Notes under the pieces: generated by a model
What the model saw: the letters and a program-made list of their open reading frames with translations, nothing else
What the model was told of the DNA's origin: nothing
Database searches by the model: none
Source: Acinetobacter kyonggiensis
GTDB lineage: Bacteria > Pseudomonadota > Gammaproteobacteria > Pseudomonadales > Moraxellaceae
NCBI RefSeq assembly: GCF_900107285.1
Contig: NZ_FNPK01000001.1
Coordinates: 62,001 to 126,000, forward strand
Length of the DNA: 64,000 nt
Reading direction: 5' to 3'
Shown: positions 9,066 to 17,839 of the stretch, in pieces
How the letters are laid out: every line of letters begins with the position of its first letter
How positions within the stretch are numbered: the first letter of the stretch is position 1
Made by a program: the position numbers and the translations under genes

Positions 9066-9749
9066 ATGATGTTACATATTCCTGAAGTTTTGACCAAACA
9101 ACAAGTGACTGAATTACGTCAGCAATTAGATACCAGTCAGGCATGGATTCATGGACAACACAGTGCTGGTATTCAAGCGCAAAAAATTAAACAGAATCTA
9201 CAAATTGATGTGAATAGCATCATCTATCAATCTCTTTCCCCCAAAATATTGCACGCCATACAACAAAATTCGCTGGTCAAATCTGCTGGATTACCGAAAC
9301 ATATTCTTGCACCCTTATTTAATTGTTATCAACATGACGGCAGTTATGGCAACCATGTTGATAGTGCAGTGCAATATTCAACAGCAACTGGACAGCCGAT
9401 TCGAACTGATGTCTCCATCACCCTATTTTTATCTGAACCCGATGAATATGAAGGCGGTGAACTGGTGGTTGAAGATCATTATGGCAGCCATGAAGTTAAA
9501 TTGGATGCAGGTGATGCCATTCTCTACCCTGCGACCAGTTTACATCGGGTTGAAGCAGTTACTGCGGGCAAACGGGTTGCTGCATTTACATGGTTACAAA
9601 GCATGGTGAAAGATGACTGGCAGCGTAGCATGTTGTTTGACCTTGATATGACCATTATGAAACTACGCCAACAGGTCGGTGATTCAGAAGAGATCATCCA
9701 TTTGACCAGTCATTATCATAATTTATTACGCCAATGGGGTGACCTATGA
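9066..9749 (+). CDS. Fe(II)/2-oxoglutarate-dependent PKHD-type hydroxylase, PiuC/YbiX family (cassette 2)
   Basis: Paralogue of the hydroxylase at 5564. From the ATG at 9066 it is also 227 residues and aligns without long gaps. The metal triad H97, D99 (GNHVDSAV) and H160 (ATSLHRVEA) and the 2-oxoglutarate arginine R170 (GKRVAAFTW) are intact, so both copies should be active. A TTG twelve bases upstream is open, but the conserved start (M)MLHIPEVL and the GGAAGG at 9048-9053 favour 9066 or 9069. The stop codon overlaps the next gene as ATGA, so the oxidase at 9746 is translationally coupled. Confidence 0.9.
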   Translation: MMLHIPEVLTKQQVTELRQQLDTSQAWIHGQHSAGIQAQKIKQNLQIDVNSIIYQSLSPKILHAIQQNSLVKSAGLPKHILAPLFNCYQHDGSYGNHVDSAVQYSTATGQPIRTDVSITLFLSEPDEYEGGELVVEDHYGSHEVKLDAGDAILYPATSLHRVEAVTAGKRVAAFTWLQSMVKDDWQRSMLFDLDMTIMKLRQQVGDSEEIIHLTSHYHNLLRQWGDL

Positions 9750-10849
9750 ACGCTTTTACGCCCCTCGCCCCTTTAAAACAAATTCCGGCTTATTTACAAA
9801 CCATTGCAGACTACGAAAAACAAGCACAGCAACACCTTCCAACTATGGTCTGGCACTACTTACAAGGCGGATCGATGGATGAATTGAGTGTGCAAGACAA
9901 TCTTGATCAATTTAAAACAATACAACTCATTCCAAGGCATTTAAATGACCTAACCCAAGGTCATACAGCCTGTGAAATTTTGGGGCAAAAGTTCCCTCAT
10001 CCTATTTTTTTAGCCCCGATTGGACATCAGCAACAATTTCATCCTGAAGCAGAACTTGCTACGGCTTTGGCTGCTGAAGTACTTGAAAGCAATCTTATTT
10101 TAAGTAATTTTAGCAATACCGATATGCGTAGTCTAAAGATAGACAATCCATACAAATGGTTTCAGTTATATTGGCAAGGTGATCGTGAAAAATCACTGGC
10201 ATTGGTCAAACTGGCAGAACAACAAAACTTTAAAGCCCTCGTCATTACCGTTGATTCACCGCATACAGGCATTCGGGATCGTGAACGCCGGGTATTTTTT
10301 CAACTGCCTGAAGGCATGCAGCATCCACATACACCCACACATATTCCATTGCCTGAAATAGGTGAAAATCAACACCCTGTATTTAATGGCTTAATGCAGA
10401 TTGCACCAAAATGGAAAGATATTGAATGGATCATTGCACACACCTCCTTACCCGTGATTTTAAAAGGCATTGTCCATCCTCAAGATGCCAAACTTGCGCT
10501 GCAATACGGTGTGCAAGGACTGATTATTTCTAATCATGGCGGCCGAGTCTTAGATACGTGTATTTCCCCGCTCACTGCTTTGAAACTGATCAAGAAAGTC
10601 GTCCCTACAGACTTCCCTTTAATTTTAGATGGTGGTATTCGTCGTGGTTCGGATGTGTTTAAAGCGATTGCTTTGGGTGCGACAGCCGTGTGCATTGGTC
10701 GTCCTTATATTTATGGATTGGCAACCGCAGGCGCTTTAGGCGTGGCGCATGTGCTTAAAATTTTAAAGGAAGAATTTGAGATTACCATGGCTTTAATGGG
10801 AACAGCCACCGTCAATAACATTAATCAAGAACATATTTTGCATAAATAA
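9746..10849 (+). CDS. FMN-dependent alpha-hydroxyacid oxidase/dehydrogenase (LldD/glycolate oxidase family)
   Basis: Predicted TIM-barrel flavoenzyme of 367 residues that oxidises a 2-hydroxyacid to the 2-oxoacid. The family active site is visible: the catalytic-base histidine H264 and R267 in ISNHGGRVLD, the FMN lysine K240 (VILKGI), the tyrosine in FQLYWQG, the TVDSP strand with the following RDRE arginines, and the FMN phosphate loop DGGIRRGSDVFKAIALGA. No membrane segment is obvious. It overlaps the hydroxylase gene by 4 bases, which makes it a member of iron cassette 2 rather than a lactate-use operon. The substrate is unknown; a hydroxyacid derived from a siderophore or from the hydroxylase product is only an inference. 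Confidence 0.87.
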   Translation: MNAFTPLAPLKQIPAYLQTIADYEKQAQQHLPTMVWHYLQGGSMDELSVQDNLDQFKTIQLIPRHLNDLTQGHTACEILGQKFPHPIFLAPIGHQQQFHPEAELATALAAEVLESNLILSNFSNTDMRSLKIDNPYKWFQLYWQGDREKSLALVKLAEQQNFKALVITVDSPHTGIRDRERRVFFQLPEGMQHPHTPTHIPLPEIGENQHPVFNGLMQIAPKWKDIEWIIAHTSLPVILKGIVHPQDAKLALQYGVQGLIISNHGGRVLDTCISPLTALKLIKKVVPTDFPLILDGGIRRGSDVFKAIALGATAVCIGRPYIYGLATAGALGVAHVLKILKEEFEITMALMGTATVNNINQEHILHK

Positions 10850-11134
10850 AACATTTAAAGGAATTTTTTTTCTTAATCTAATCATACACTGCAAAATAAG
10901 GAAATTATTTCCAAGCGCGCTATTTTAGAATTAGGGTCAAGTTAATCCATTTACAAGATAAGCGTATTTAAGCTTATAAGGTGTTTAATCCACCGCATAA
11001 GACTTATGCTACTTTAGGTGAAAATTCTCCGAAAATTACTTGTAAATCGATACAATAGACACCATCTATATAAGTAGTAAGCAGTTGCCTTTACCCAAGA
11101 TACGAGCAACCTATGCTGCACAAGGAGTTACCTC

Positions 11135-12832
11135 ATGATGTTAGCTGATCCAAGTAAAAAATATCGTCGCATGTATCAACGTGTAGACTTGCCAGATCGT
11201 CAATGGCCGAATAAAGAAATTAATCAAGCGCCTATTTGGATGAGCACAGACCTTCGTGACGGTAACCAAGCAATTTTTGAACCGATGGATATGGAACAAA
11301 AATTCAAAATGTTCCAAATGTTGGTAAAAATTGGCTTTAAACATATTGAAATTGGTTTCCCCTCTGCATCACAAATTGACTTTGACTTCACCCGTAAATT
11401 GATTGAAGAAGATCATATTCCAGATGACGTTTATATTGAAGTTTTGGTTCAGGCACGTGATCATTTAATTGAGCGTACTTTTGAATCTTTAGTTGGTGCA
11501 AAACGTGCCATCGTACATATTTACAATTCAAACTCACCGACGTTCCGTGAAAAAGTCTTGAATGTTGATGTTGCTGGCGCTAAAAAATTAGCCATGAATG
11601 CGGCGACAAAAGTCAAAGAATATGCAGCGCAATATCCAAATACGGACTGGATTTTCCAATACAGCCCTGAATGTTTTACTGCAACTGAATTAGACGTCGC
11701 GAAAGATGTCTGTGATGCGGTCACTGAAATTTGGGAAGCATCTCCAGAGAATAAAGTCATCTTAAACTTGCCTGCAACGGTTGAAGTTTCAGGCCCGCAC
11801 GTCTATGCCGACCAAATTGAATGGATGCACCGCAACATTCAACGTCGTGATGGTGTGATCATTTCTGTGCATTGTCATAACGACCGTGGTTGTGGGATTG
11901 CCGCTTCTGAATTGGCCATTATGGCAGGTGCAGACCGCGTTGAAGGTTGTGTATTTGGTAATGGTGAACGTACGGGTAATGTCGACGTTGCCGCAATTGC
12001 TTTAAATATGTATACCCAAGGTGTTGCACCTAACTTAGATTTCTCCAACATTAATGAAATCATTGCCACCATTGAAGAATGTACTGGCTTACCTGTGCAT
12101 CCACGTCATCCATATGCTGGCGACTTGGTGTTCACTGCATTCTCTGGTTCACATCAAGATGCCATCAAAAAAGGCTTTGAATTCCAAAAGAACCAAGACA
12201 TGTGGGATATGCCTTACTTGCCAATCGACCCTAAAGATTTAGGTCGTGACTATGACGCGGTGATTCGTGTCAATTCACAGTCAGGTAAAGGTGGAATCGC
12301 TTACTTGTTAGAATCTAGTTACAACGTGGTGTTGCCACGTCGTTTACAAATTGAATTCTCGCAAGCGGTGCAACAAGTCACTGATGAACAAGCCAAAGAA
12401 GTCACCGCACAAGATATTTGGGCATTGTTCAAAGAAAATTATGTTGCTGCCAAAGATGCACATTATTCAGTAAAAAACTATCGCTTGTCAGATGAAAATG
12501 GCTGTCAAGTGATTGAACTTGATGTTGATGTGAATGGTGAAACGCAACAATTGCGCGGTGAAGGCAATGGTCCAATTTCTGCAATTTTGAATGCACTTCA
12601 ATTGCCGATTGATGTTTTAAGTTATGAAGAACGTAGCATCAGTTCTGGCGCACATGCCAAAGCTTTGGCCTTGATCGAACTTCAAATCAAAGGGACAGGT
12701 AAATCTGCATTTGGTGCTGGGGTGCATGACAACATCGTGACCTCTTCAATCGAAGCGATTATTGCCTGTACCAACCGCTTGATTGAGCAAGGTGTACTTA
12801 ACACCGAGCAAGTGATTGCAGCTGCGGTATAA
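11135..12832 (+). CDS. leuA: 2-isopropylmalate synthase
   Basis: First committed step of leucine synthesis: acetyl-CoA plus 2-oxoisovalerate gives 2-isopropylmalate. The 565-residue length is that of the long LeuA type. The catalytic barrel begins APIWMSTDLRDGNQAIFEPM with metal and substrate residues (TDLRDGNQ), and the metal-binding HCHNDRGCG motif follows. The C-terminal LeuA allosteric domain (about residues 430-560) should bind leucine for feedback control. The ATG at 11135 follows AAGGAG. No leucine-rich leader peptide is evident in the 285 bases upstream. A strong terminator follows. Confidence 0.95.
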   Translation: MMLADPSKKYRRMYQRVDLPDRQWPNKEINQAPIWMSTDLRDGNQAIFEPMDMEQKFKMFQMLVKIGFKHIEIGFPSASQIDFDFTRKLIEEDHIPDDVYIEVLVQARDHLIERTFESLVGAKRAIVHIYNSNSPTFREKVLNVDVAGAKKLAMNAATKVKEYAAQYPNTDWIFQYSPECFTATELDVAKDVCDAVTEIWEASPENKVILNLPATVEVSGPHVYADQIEWMHRNIQRRDGVIISVHCHNDRGCGIAASELAIMAGADRVEGCVFGNGERTGNVDVAAIALNMYTQGVAPNLDFSNINEIIATIEECTGLPVHPRHPYAGDLVFTAFSGSHQDAIKKGFEFQKNQDMWDMPYLPIDPKDLGRDYDAVIRVNSQSGKGGIAYLLESSYNVVLPRRLQIEFSQAVQQVTDEQAKEVTAQDIWALFKENYVAAKDAHYSVKNYRLSDENGCQVIELDVDVNGETQQLRGEGNGPISAILNALQLPIDVLSYEERSISSGAHAKALALIELQIKGTGKSAFGAGVHDNIVTSSIEAIIACTNRLIEQGVLNTEQVIAAAV

Positions 12833-12869
12833 ATATTAGCAATAATATTTAGCACTAAAATGACTTTAG

Positions 12870-12900
12870 AAGGATACCACTCAAGTGGTATCCTTTTATT
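12870..12900 (+). terminator. Rho-independent terminator of leuA
   Basis: AAGGATACCACT and AGTGGTATCCTT form a perfect 12-bp stem with a 2-base nominal loop, then TTATTT. It lies inside the open frame that extends metX upstream, which argues that the extension is not coding. Confidence 0.88.
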
Positions 12901-12934
12901 TATACATTCTAAAGATTTAAGGCGAATTATTCCT

Positions 12935-14095
12935 GTGTCTTTTCCAGCTGACTCAGTGGGCATCGTTCTCCCACAAAAGCTCCAATTCGAAGAGCCTTTA
13001 GAGCTTGAATGTGGTCGTGTTTTGCCACGTTTCGAAATCATGGTTGAAACCTACGGTACGCTCAATGCAGACAAATCCAATGCCATTCTGATTTGCCATG
13101 CGTTGTCTGGGCATCATCATGCAGCAGGCTATCATCATGATGATGATAAAAAAGCAGGCTGGTGGGATGCCTGTATTGGTCCGGGCAAAGCGATTGATAC
13201 GTCTAAATTCTTTGTGGTGGCACTGAATAATATTGGCGGTTGCAGTGGCTCAACGGGGCCAATATCGCCCAACCCTGAAAATGATAATCGTCCTTATGGT
13301 CCAGATTTTCCATTGGTGACGGTACGTGACTGGGTTAAAACACAAGTCTTATTATCCGATCGTTTAGGGATTGAGGTTTGGTATTCCATTATTGGTGGTT
13401 CACTGGGCGGTATGCAGGCTTTGCAATGGTCGGTAGATTATCCTGATCGGTTAAAAAACTGTGTCATTATTGCCAGTGCACCGAAACTCTCTGCACAAAA
13501 TATTGCCTTTAATGAAGTTGCGCGGCAGTCCATTTTATCTGATCCAGACTTCTATAACGGGCGCTATCTAGAAAATGACAGCTATCCTAAACGCGGCTTA
13601 ATTTTGGCGCGCATGGTCGGTCATATTACCTACTTATCTGAAGAAGCCATGAAACAAAAATTTGGCCGCGACTTAAAGTCGGGTAAATTTATGTATGGTT
13701 TTGACGTTGAATTCCAAGTCGAAAGTTATTTGCGCTATCAAGGTGAACAGTTCAGCCGTAACTTTGATGCCAACACCTACCTCATTATGACCAAAGCATT
13801 GGACTATTTTGATCCAGCACGTGAATATGAGCTGTCTTTAACCAAAGCGATGGCGAACACCAAATGCCGTTTCTTGGTGGTTTCCTTCACCACAGATTGG
13901 CGTTTCACCCCACAGCGTTCACAAGAAATTGTCGATGCACTGATTAGCAATCATAAACCCGTCAGCTATGTCGATATTGATGCAGAACAAGGTCATGATT
14001 CCTTTTTATTCCCTATTCCGCTTTACGTGAAATCATTACGTGCATTTTTAGGTGGCGTAGAACACCTTAAAGCAACACCTAAGGAGACTGTGTAA
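12935..14095 (+). CDS. metX: Homoserine O-acyltransferase (MetX)
   Basis: Transfers an acyl group (acetyl or succinyl) from its CoA to homoserine in methionine synthesis. It is an alpha/beta-hydrolase fold protein with the nucleophile serine in [12 protein letters not shown] and the catalytic histidine in EQGHDSFLF; the early stretch [18 protein letters not shown] is family-typical. I place the start at the GTG at 12935 (VSFPADSVG), giving 386 residues, because the upstream ATG at 12860 would translate the leuA terminator. AAGGCG precedes the GTG. metW follows with a TAATG overlap, the usual metXW pair. Acetyl versus succinyl specificity is not settled by what I can see. Confidence 0.93.
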   Translation: MSFPADSVGIVLPQKLQFEEPLELECGRVLPRFEIMVETYGTLNADKSNAILICHALSGHHHAAGYHHDDDKKAGWWDACIGPGKAIDTSKFFVVALNNIGGCSGSTGPISPNPENDNRPYGPDFPLVTVRDWVKTQVLLSDRLGIEVWYSIIGGSLGGMQALQWSVDYPDRLKNCVIIASAPKLSAQNIAFNEVARQSILSDPDFYNGRYLENDSYPKRGLILARMVGHITYLSEEAMKQKFGRDLKSGKFMYGFDVEFQVESYLRYQGEQFSRNFDANTYLIMTKALDYFDPAREYELSLTKAMANTKCRFLVVSFTTDWRFTPQRSQEIVDALISNHKPVSYVDIDAEQGHDSFLFPIPLYVKSLRAFLGGVEHLKATPKETV

Positions 14096-14688
14096 TGCGT
14101 ATCGACCATCAACTTGCTGAAAAATGGATTAAACCTGACTCTAGCGTGCTCGATCTCGGTTGCGGTGATGGCGAACTGCTGGCACATATGGGAAAAAAGC
14201 ACAATATTCGTGCATATGGATTAGAAATTGATCAAGAAAAGATTGCAATTGCGGTCAGTCGAGGGTTAAATATTATTCAACAAGACTTAAATCTTGGTTT
14301 AAGTCGTTTTGCAGACCAGTCATTTGATTATGTGGTTATGGCACAGGCTTTGCAAGCTGTAGATGCACCAGACGTATTATTGCGTGATATGGTGCGTGTA
14401 GGGAAACAAGCCATTATCACCTTTCCTAATTTTGCCCACTGGAAGACACGTTCTTTTTTGGCTTTAAAGGGAATGATGCCTGTTTCAAATGCTTTACCTT
14501 ACATGTGGTATAATACACCCAATATCCACTTATGTACTTTCCGTGATTTTGAAGCACTTTGTGCTGAAAATAATATCCGGATTATTAATCGACTCGCCGT
14601 GAATGGGAACCAACAAGGTAGTTTACTCAGTAAACATGTTCCGAATCTGTTTGGTGAAGTCGCTATTTATCGAGTGAGCGCACTATGA
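14095..14688 (+). CDS. metW: Methionine biosynthesis protein MetW (SAM-methyltransferase-like)
   Basis: The 197-residue product has a class I methyltransferase-type nucleotide pocket (VLDLGCGDGELL near residues 18-29). In other proteobacteria MetW works with MetX and is needed for or stimulates homoserine acylation; its own methyl-transfer reaction, if any, is not established. The ATG overlaps the metX stop (TAATG), with AAGGAG 9 bases upstream, and the gene ends in an ATGA overlap with the next one. The three genes form one operon. Confidence 0.92.
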   Translation: MRIDHQLAEKWIKPDSSVLDLGCGDGELLAHMGKKHNIRAYGLEIDQEKIAIAVSRGLNIIQQDLNLGLSRFADQSFDYVVMAQALQAVDAPDVLLRDMVRVGKQAIITFPNFAHWKTRSFLALKGMMPVSNALPYMWYNTPNIHLCTFRDFEALCAENNIRIINRLAVNGNQQGSLLSKHVPNLFGEVAIYRVSAL

Positions 14689-15272
14689 AAAAAATATTAC
14701 TCAGCACACTATTGGTTGGATTTTTTAGCATTCAAGCCCATGCGGATTATGTTGCCTCGACACCCTCTGTTTCAAGTCAGGCTGCACAATATTCTGTTAT
14801 GGATATTAATAGCCTGATTAAAGCCGCTAAATCTGGCCAAGCGGGCGCACAATTCTATCTAGCGACCAAATACCAACACGGCAAAGACATTCAACAAGAT
14901 GAAAACCAAGCCTTTACTTGGTATAAAGCTGCTGCGGATCAGGGTCTTTCTGCGGCGCAATTAAATGTCGGTCGTATGCTGGCTGATGGTGTTGGCACCA
15001 AAAGAGATGAAACTTTAGCCCGTAAATATTTTGAAAAAGCAGCAAGCCACGGTGACAACCGTGCCAGCTTTAACCTCGCAATGATGGAAGAGCAAAAGAA
15101 AAACTACGTGGGTGCATACCAATGGTATGAGCTTTCAACCCGTGATGGCATGCTCGACAACAAAGTGATTTCTCTGTCTGAAGGTAAGAAAACTGCTTTG
15201 GCTGCAAACTTAAGCCAAGACCAAATTCGTATGGCGCGTGACCGTGCAGACAAATGGATTCAAGCGCAATAA
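14685..15272 (+). CDS. Secreted Sel1-repeat (TPR-like) protein
   Basis: The 195-residue protein has a signal peptide ending IQAHA, followed by about three Sel1-like helical repeats (residues about 50-85, 86-121 and 122-150; for example AFTWYKAAADQG, ARKYFEKAASHG and AYQWYELSTRDG). Such repeats form protein-binding solenoids in the periplasm, and no catalytic motif is present. It is translationally coupled to metW by ATGA, although a functional link to methionine synthesis is not evident. Partner and role are unknown. Confidence 0.85.
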   Translation: MKKILLSTLLVGFFSIQAHADYVASTPSVSSQAAQYSVMDINSLIKAAKSGQAGAQFYLATKYQHGKDIQQDENQAFTWYKAAADQGLSAAQLNVGRMLADGVGTKRDETLARKYFEKAASHGDNRASFNLAMMEEQKKNYVGAYQWYELSTRDGMLDNKVISLSEGKKTALAANLSQDQIRMARDRADKWIQAQ

Positions 15273-15285
15273 GATTACACTGATT

Positions 15286-15606
15286 CTAGACAGCACCTTC
15301 GGGTGCTTTTTTATGATTTAATCTTAATGAAATTTCATCATCCCCTTGCCACTTCTGCATCGATCGATAAAGATTTTTTAAACAAAATGACTCTAATTCA
15401 CACCAATTTAAGTGCTGATGAGCTAACTGTGCCGCATCAAATATCATTTTTGTGAATTGTTTATCTAAAACGATTTTTTGATCTTGCTCCACGATAAAAA
15501 TAAAACTAGCACCTGAAAACTGTGTGGCATTTAAGTGAATAGCTGAAAAAATTTCGCTCGTGTCCAAACTAAAACAGGTTACATATTTTACATATTGCTC
15601 ATTCAT
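15286..15606 (-). CDS. Unrecognised small protein, second gene of a two-gene operon
   Basis: A soluble 106-residue protein beginning MNEQYVKYVTCFSLDTS. No signal peptide, membrane segment or known motif is recognised. It starts with an ATG that overlaps the stop of the upstream gene as ATGA, so it is translationally coupled. A TTG nine bases further upstream is open but less likely. Two short hypothetical genes coupled this way suggest a heteromer or a split domain, but that is inference. Confidence 0.65.
   Translation of the reverse strand: MNEQYVKYVTCFSLDTSEIFSAIHLNATQFSGASFIFIVEQDQKIVLDKQFTKMIFDAAQLAHQHLNWCELESFCLKNLYRSMQKWQGDDEISLRLNHKKAPEGAV
15292..15313. terminator. Terminator between convergent genes
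   Basis: AGCACC-TTCG-GGTGCT is a UUCG-tetraloop hairpin followed by TTTTTT for the plus strand. It overlaps the 3' end of the minus-strand gene that finishes at 15286. Confidence 0.85.
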
Positions 15607-15878
15607 TGGCTGCAAAATCTGAATTTCATTTGCTTTGATTTTTGCTCTGAAAATAATAGAGAATATTCTCTATTTTTAGACATTTTATAATAATGAGTAA
15701 TTCTGTTATTCGGTTGCCAAGTCGCGTCACATAAAAATAAATAAAATTTATATTCTGCCGAAAAGTGATGAACTAAATAATCGGCTAAGGCCTGACTTAA
15801 AGCATCGACATCATACATGGCATTTTTAGCAATAATGTATTGATAAAATTCATCCTGTTCGATTGTTATGGTGACCAT
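15603..15878 (-). CDS. Unrecognised small protein, first gene of a two-gene operon
   Basis: A 91-residue soluble protein beginning MVTITIEQDEFYQYIIAKN and ending KMKFRFCSQ-like basic residues (QMKFRFCSQ). No family was recognised. It is rich in aromatic residues (YKFYLFLCDATW). It lies divergent to rdgB and ends in an ATGA overlap with the next gene. The clean coupling and balanced composition argue for real coding, but the function is unknown. Confidence 0.62.
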   Translation of the reverse strand: MVTITIEQDEFYQYIIAKNAMYDVDALSQALADYLVHHFSAEYKFYLFLCDATWQPNNRITHYYKMSKNREYSLLFSEQKSKQMKFRFCSQ

Positions 15879-15973
15879 GCCAGCACTAATATTTATTTCT
15901 CACTTCAATTATAAGCCAACTTCACATGCTCTTTTATAAAATCAGTTAAAATATAGACCTTCATTTTCAATTC

Positions 15974-16618
15974 ATGAGCACAAATACAATGTCTGCAAAT
16001 GCATGGTTATCTCAAGGGACTTTAGTCCTTGCCAGCAATAACAAAGGAAAAATTGCTGAATTTGAAAAATTATTTGCTGGGCTTAATCTTCCTGTTGAAG
16101 TAATTGCTCAAGGTAAGTTAAACATTGATGATGCCATCGAAGACGGATTAAGCTTTGTTGAAAATGCCATTATTAAAGCCCGTCATGCCTCGCGTATTTC
16201 AGGTAAACCTGCCATTGCCGATGACTCTGGTATTTGTGTTCCCGTACTTGGCGGTGCACCGGGCATCTACTCTGCACGCTATGCAGGTGAACATGGCGAT
16301 GATGCGGCCAATAATGAAAAGCTGTTAGCCGACCTTAAAGCACTGCGTAAAAATGGCGAAGCAATTGAAGGCATGTTCGTCTGTGTATTGGCTTTGGTTC
16401 AACATGCTGAAGATCCCCTGCCACAAATTTTCCAAGGCATTTGGGCCGGCGAAGTTTTAGAACATGCGCGTGGTGAAAATGGTTTTGGTTATGACCCTTT
16501 GTTCTGGTTACCTGAACTGGGAATTTCAAGTGCAGAAATGTCGAAAGAAGATAAAAACAAAATCAGCCATCGTGGGCAAGCGATGCAGTTGTTTAAAGCG
16601 AGTTTAGGAAATCATTAA
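15974..16618 (+). CDS. rdgB: dITP/XTP pyrophosphatase (non-canonical purine NTP pyrophosphatase)
   Basis: House-cleaning nucleotide hydrolase that removes dITP, dXTP and XTP before they enter DNA. The 214 residues show the Ham1/RdgB signatures: LVLASNNKGKIAEF with the substrate-binding SNNKGK, PAIADDSGICVPVLGGAPGIYSAR and GFGYDPLFWLP, then SHRGQAM near the C-terminus. The ATG at 15974 and an internal ATG at 15989 are both possible; the longer form is given. It appears to be a single gene. Confidence 0.93.
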   Translation: MSTNTMSANAWLSQGTLVLASNNKGKIAEFEKLFAGLNLPVEVIAQGKLNIDDAIEDGLSFVENAIIKARHASRISGKPAIADDSGICVPVLGGAPGIYSARYAGEHGDDAANNEKLLADLKALRKNGEAIEGMFVCVLALVQHAEDPLPQIFQGIWAGEVLEHARGENGFGYDPLFWLPELGISSAEMSKEDKNKISHRGQAMQLFKASLGNH

Positions 16619-16639
16619 GTATTTTTAAATCCTCCCCAA

Positions 16640-16660
16640 CCCTCCTTTTTCAAAGGAGGG
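16640..16660. repeat. 9-bp hairpin in the rdgB downstream spacer
   Basis: CCCTCCTTT pairs perfectly with AAAGGAGGG around TTC. It may terminate rdgB transcripts, but its composition and pairing with the element at 16699 look like an intergenic palindromic repeat unit. Confidence 0.5.
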
Positions 16661-16698
16661 AGTTTTAAGAATATGAAATTATTTTAAATTCTCGATAG

Positions 16699-16753
16699 CT
16701 CCCCCTCTTTTTTCAAAGATGAGAAGCATTGCTTCGCAAGAGGGGAGATTTTT
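16699..16753. repeat. Long imperfect palindrome with nested hairpin
   Basis: CTCCCCCTCTT pairs with AAGAGGGGAG (one bulged C), and the interior holds GAAGC-ATT-GCTTC. It ends in TTTTTT, so it could also terminate transcription from either side. It has the form of a dispersed intergenic repeat; the copy number in the genome is unknown to me. Confidence 0.5.
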
Positions 16754-16809
16754 TAAATGAGTAATCATTGAATTACCCTTAAGTGAATAGCATTACGAAA
16801 GATTGCACT

Positions 16810-17685
16810 TTAAAAGAAATGCAATACCCCAGCGTATAGCATCACCACGACACAGCTCACCATCGTACCCGATGCAATATCCTTTGCTGAAGTCCCCGTT
16901 CCTTGATAGTGGGTTTCTAGCGCCACAATATTGGCCGCTGGCGGTAAACAAAACAATAAGAACATGACCCCAATATAGTGTTCAATATTCGGGATCGGAA
17001 TTAACCAATACGTCAGTCCACACAGCACCACCCCACAACTCAGTTTTAATATAGCCACACGGCTACTGCGCAATAAATCTTTTTTATACACTTTGGTTTG
17101 CTGCAACCACATCCCTAACACACACATGCCAGAAAAACTCATGCCAATTTTGGCTAGGCTATAGATGAGATCTATCCATTGATGTTGTTCAAAATGCTGC
17201 ACGCCCAATATTCGACAGATCAGTGCCAAAATTAATGCCATTATGGGAGGTGATTGCATGACTTTTTTTGCAATATCAGAGATGGCTTGTTTGTCTGAAC
17301 TAACAGAGGTGACTGCCCAAATATTGCCAAAAATAGATCCTCCGACATATAAAGCCACCATCGGTGCACTAATTTCAGGGCCAAATAAAGCAATCGCAAA
17401 AGGAAAGCCCAGCCATGCCATATTCACATAGCTAAAACATAAAGCCCGTAATTGATCTTTAGACAGCGCAAGGAAAAAGTAGAACAGCAGCACCGCGACC
17501 ACAAAGCTAAAGAGCATCAAACTCAAACTGCCAGCTTGATAAAACACCATGTTGTAAATAATCACGACGGGAATAAAAAACCGCGCCAATAGGCTCGCAA
17601 ACAATGATTTTAAACGTGTTGAAAATTGGCTTGAAGCAAGTCCCCAGCCACATAAAAAGCCAAAAAGTGGTAACAGCAAAGCCAC
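16810..17685 (-). CDS. AEC-family permease (auxin efflux carrier type)
   Basis: Inner-membrane transporter of 291 residues with about eight to ten hydrophobic segments, beginning MALLLPLFGFLCGWGLAS. The two-half organisation and stretches such as FFIPVVIIYNMVF, YVNMAWLGFPFAIALFG and FCLPPAANIVALETHY resemble the membrane transport protein (AEC) family, which exports or imports small organic acids. The GTG start at 17685 has AGGA about 7 bases upstream. The gene is divergent from tatA, and the 154-base gap between them holds the PhoB-like array. The substrate is unknown. Confidence 0.85.
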   Translation of the reverse strand: MALLLPLFGFLCGWGLASSQFSTRLKSLFASLLARFFIPVVIIYNMVFYQAGSLSLMLFSFVVAVLLFYFFLALSKDQLRALCFSYVNMAWLGFPFAIALFGPEISAPMVALYVGGSIFGNIWAVTSVSSDKQAISDIAKKVMQSPPIMALILALICRILGVQHFEQHQWIDLIYSLAKIGMSFSGMCVLGMWLQQTKVYKKDLLRSSRVAILKLSCGVVLCGLTYWLIPIPNIEHYIGVMFLLFCLPPAANIVALETHYQGTGTSAKDIASGTMVSCVVVMLYAGVLHFF

Positions 17686-17755
17686 AACATCATCCTAAAT
17701 ATTCCACCTAAATATGCTAGCACTGAATTAAGCACAACAGCAGGTTTAATCTCGC

Positions 17756-17795
17756 TTGTCTTTAAACTGCAATTTTTCAGTCACATTGCTGTCAT
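17756..17795 (+). promoter_or_regulatory. Four PhoB-like half-sites at 11-bp spacing upstream of tatA
   Basis: TTGTCTT (17756), CTGCAAT (17767), CAGTCAC (17778) and CTGTCAT (17789) each begin exactly 11 bases apart, separated by the 4-base spacers TAAA, TTTT and ATTG. This is the layout of tandem Pho boxes (CTGTCAT-N4 repeats). The first site and its spacer share TGTCTTTAAACTG with the array in front of phoX. A good -10 is not obvious at the canonical distance. Confidence 0.6.
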
Positions 17796-17839
17796 GGCAA
17801 AATGTTCAGATGGTACTCAATAAAAAATGAGTAAAGAAC

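Noticed and set aside
10850..11134. Leucine-rich leader peptide or attenuator upstream of leuA
   Set aside because: No short frame with clustered Leu codons and no terminator/antiterminator pair was found; likewise none upstream of ilvI.
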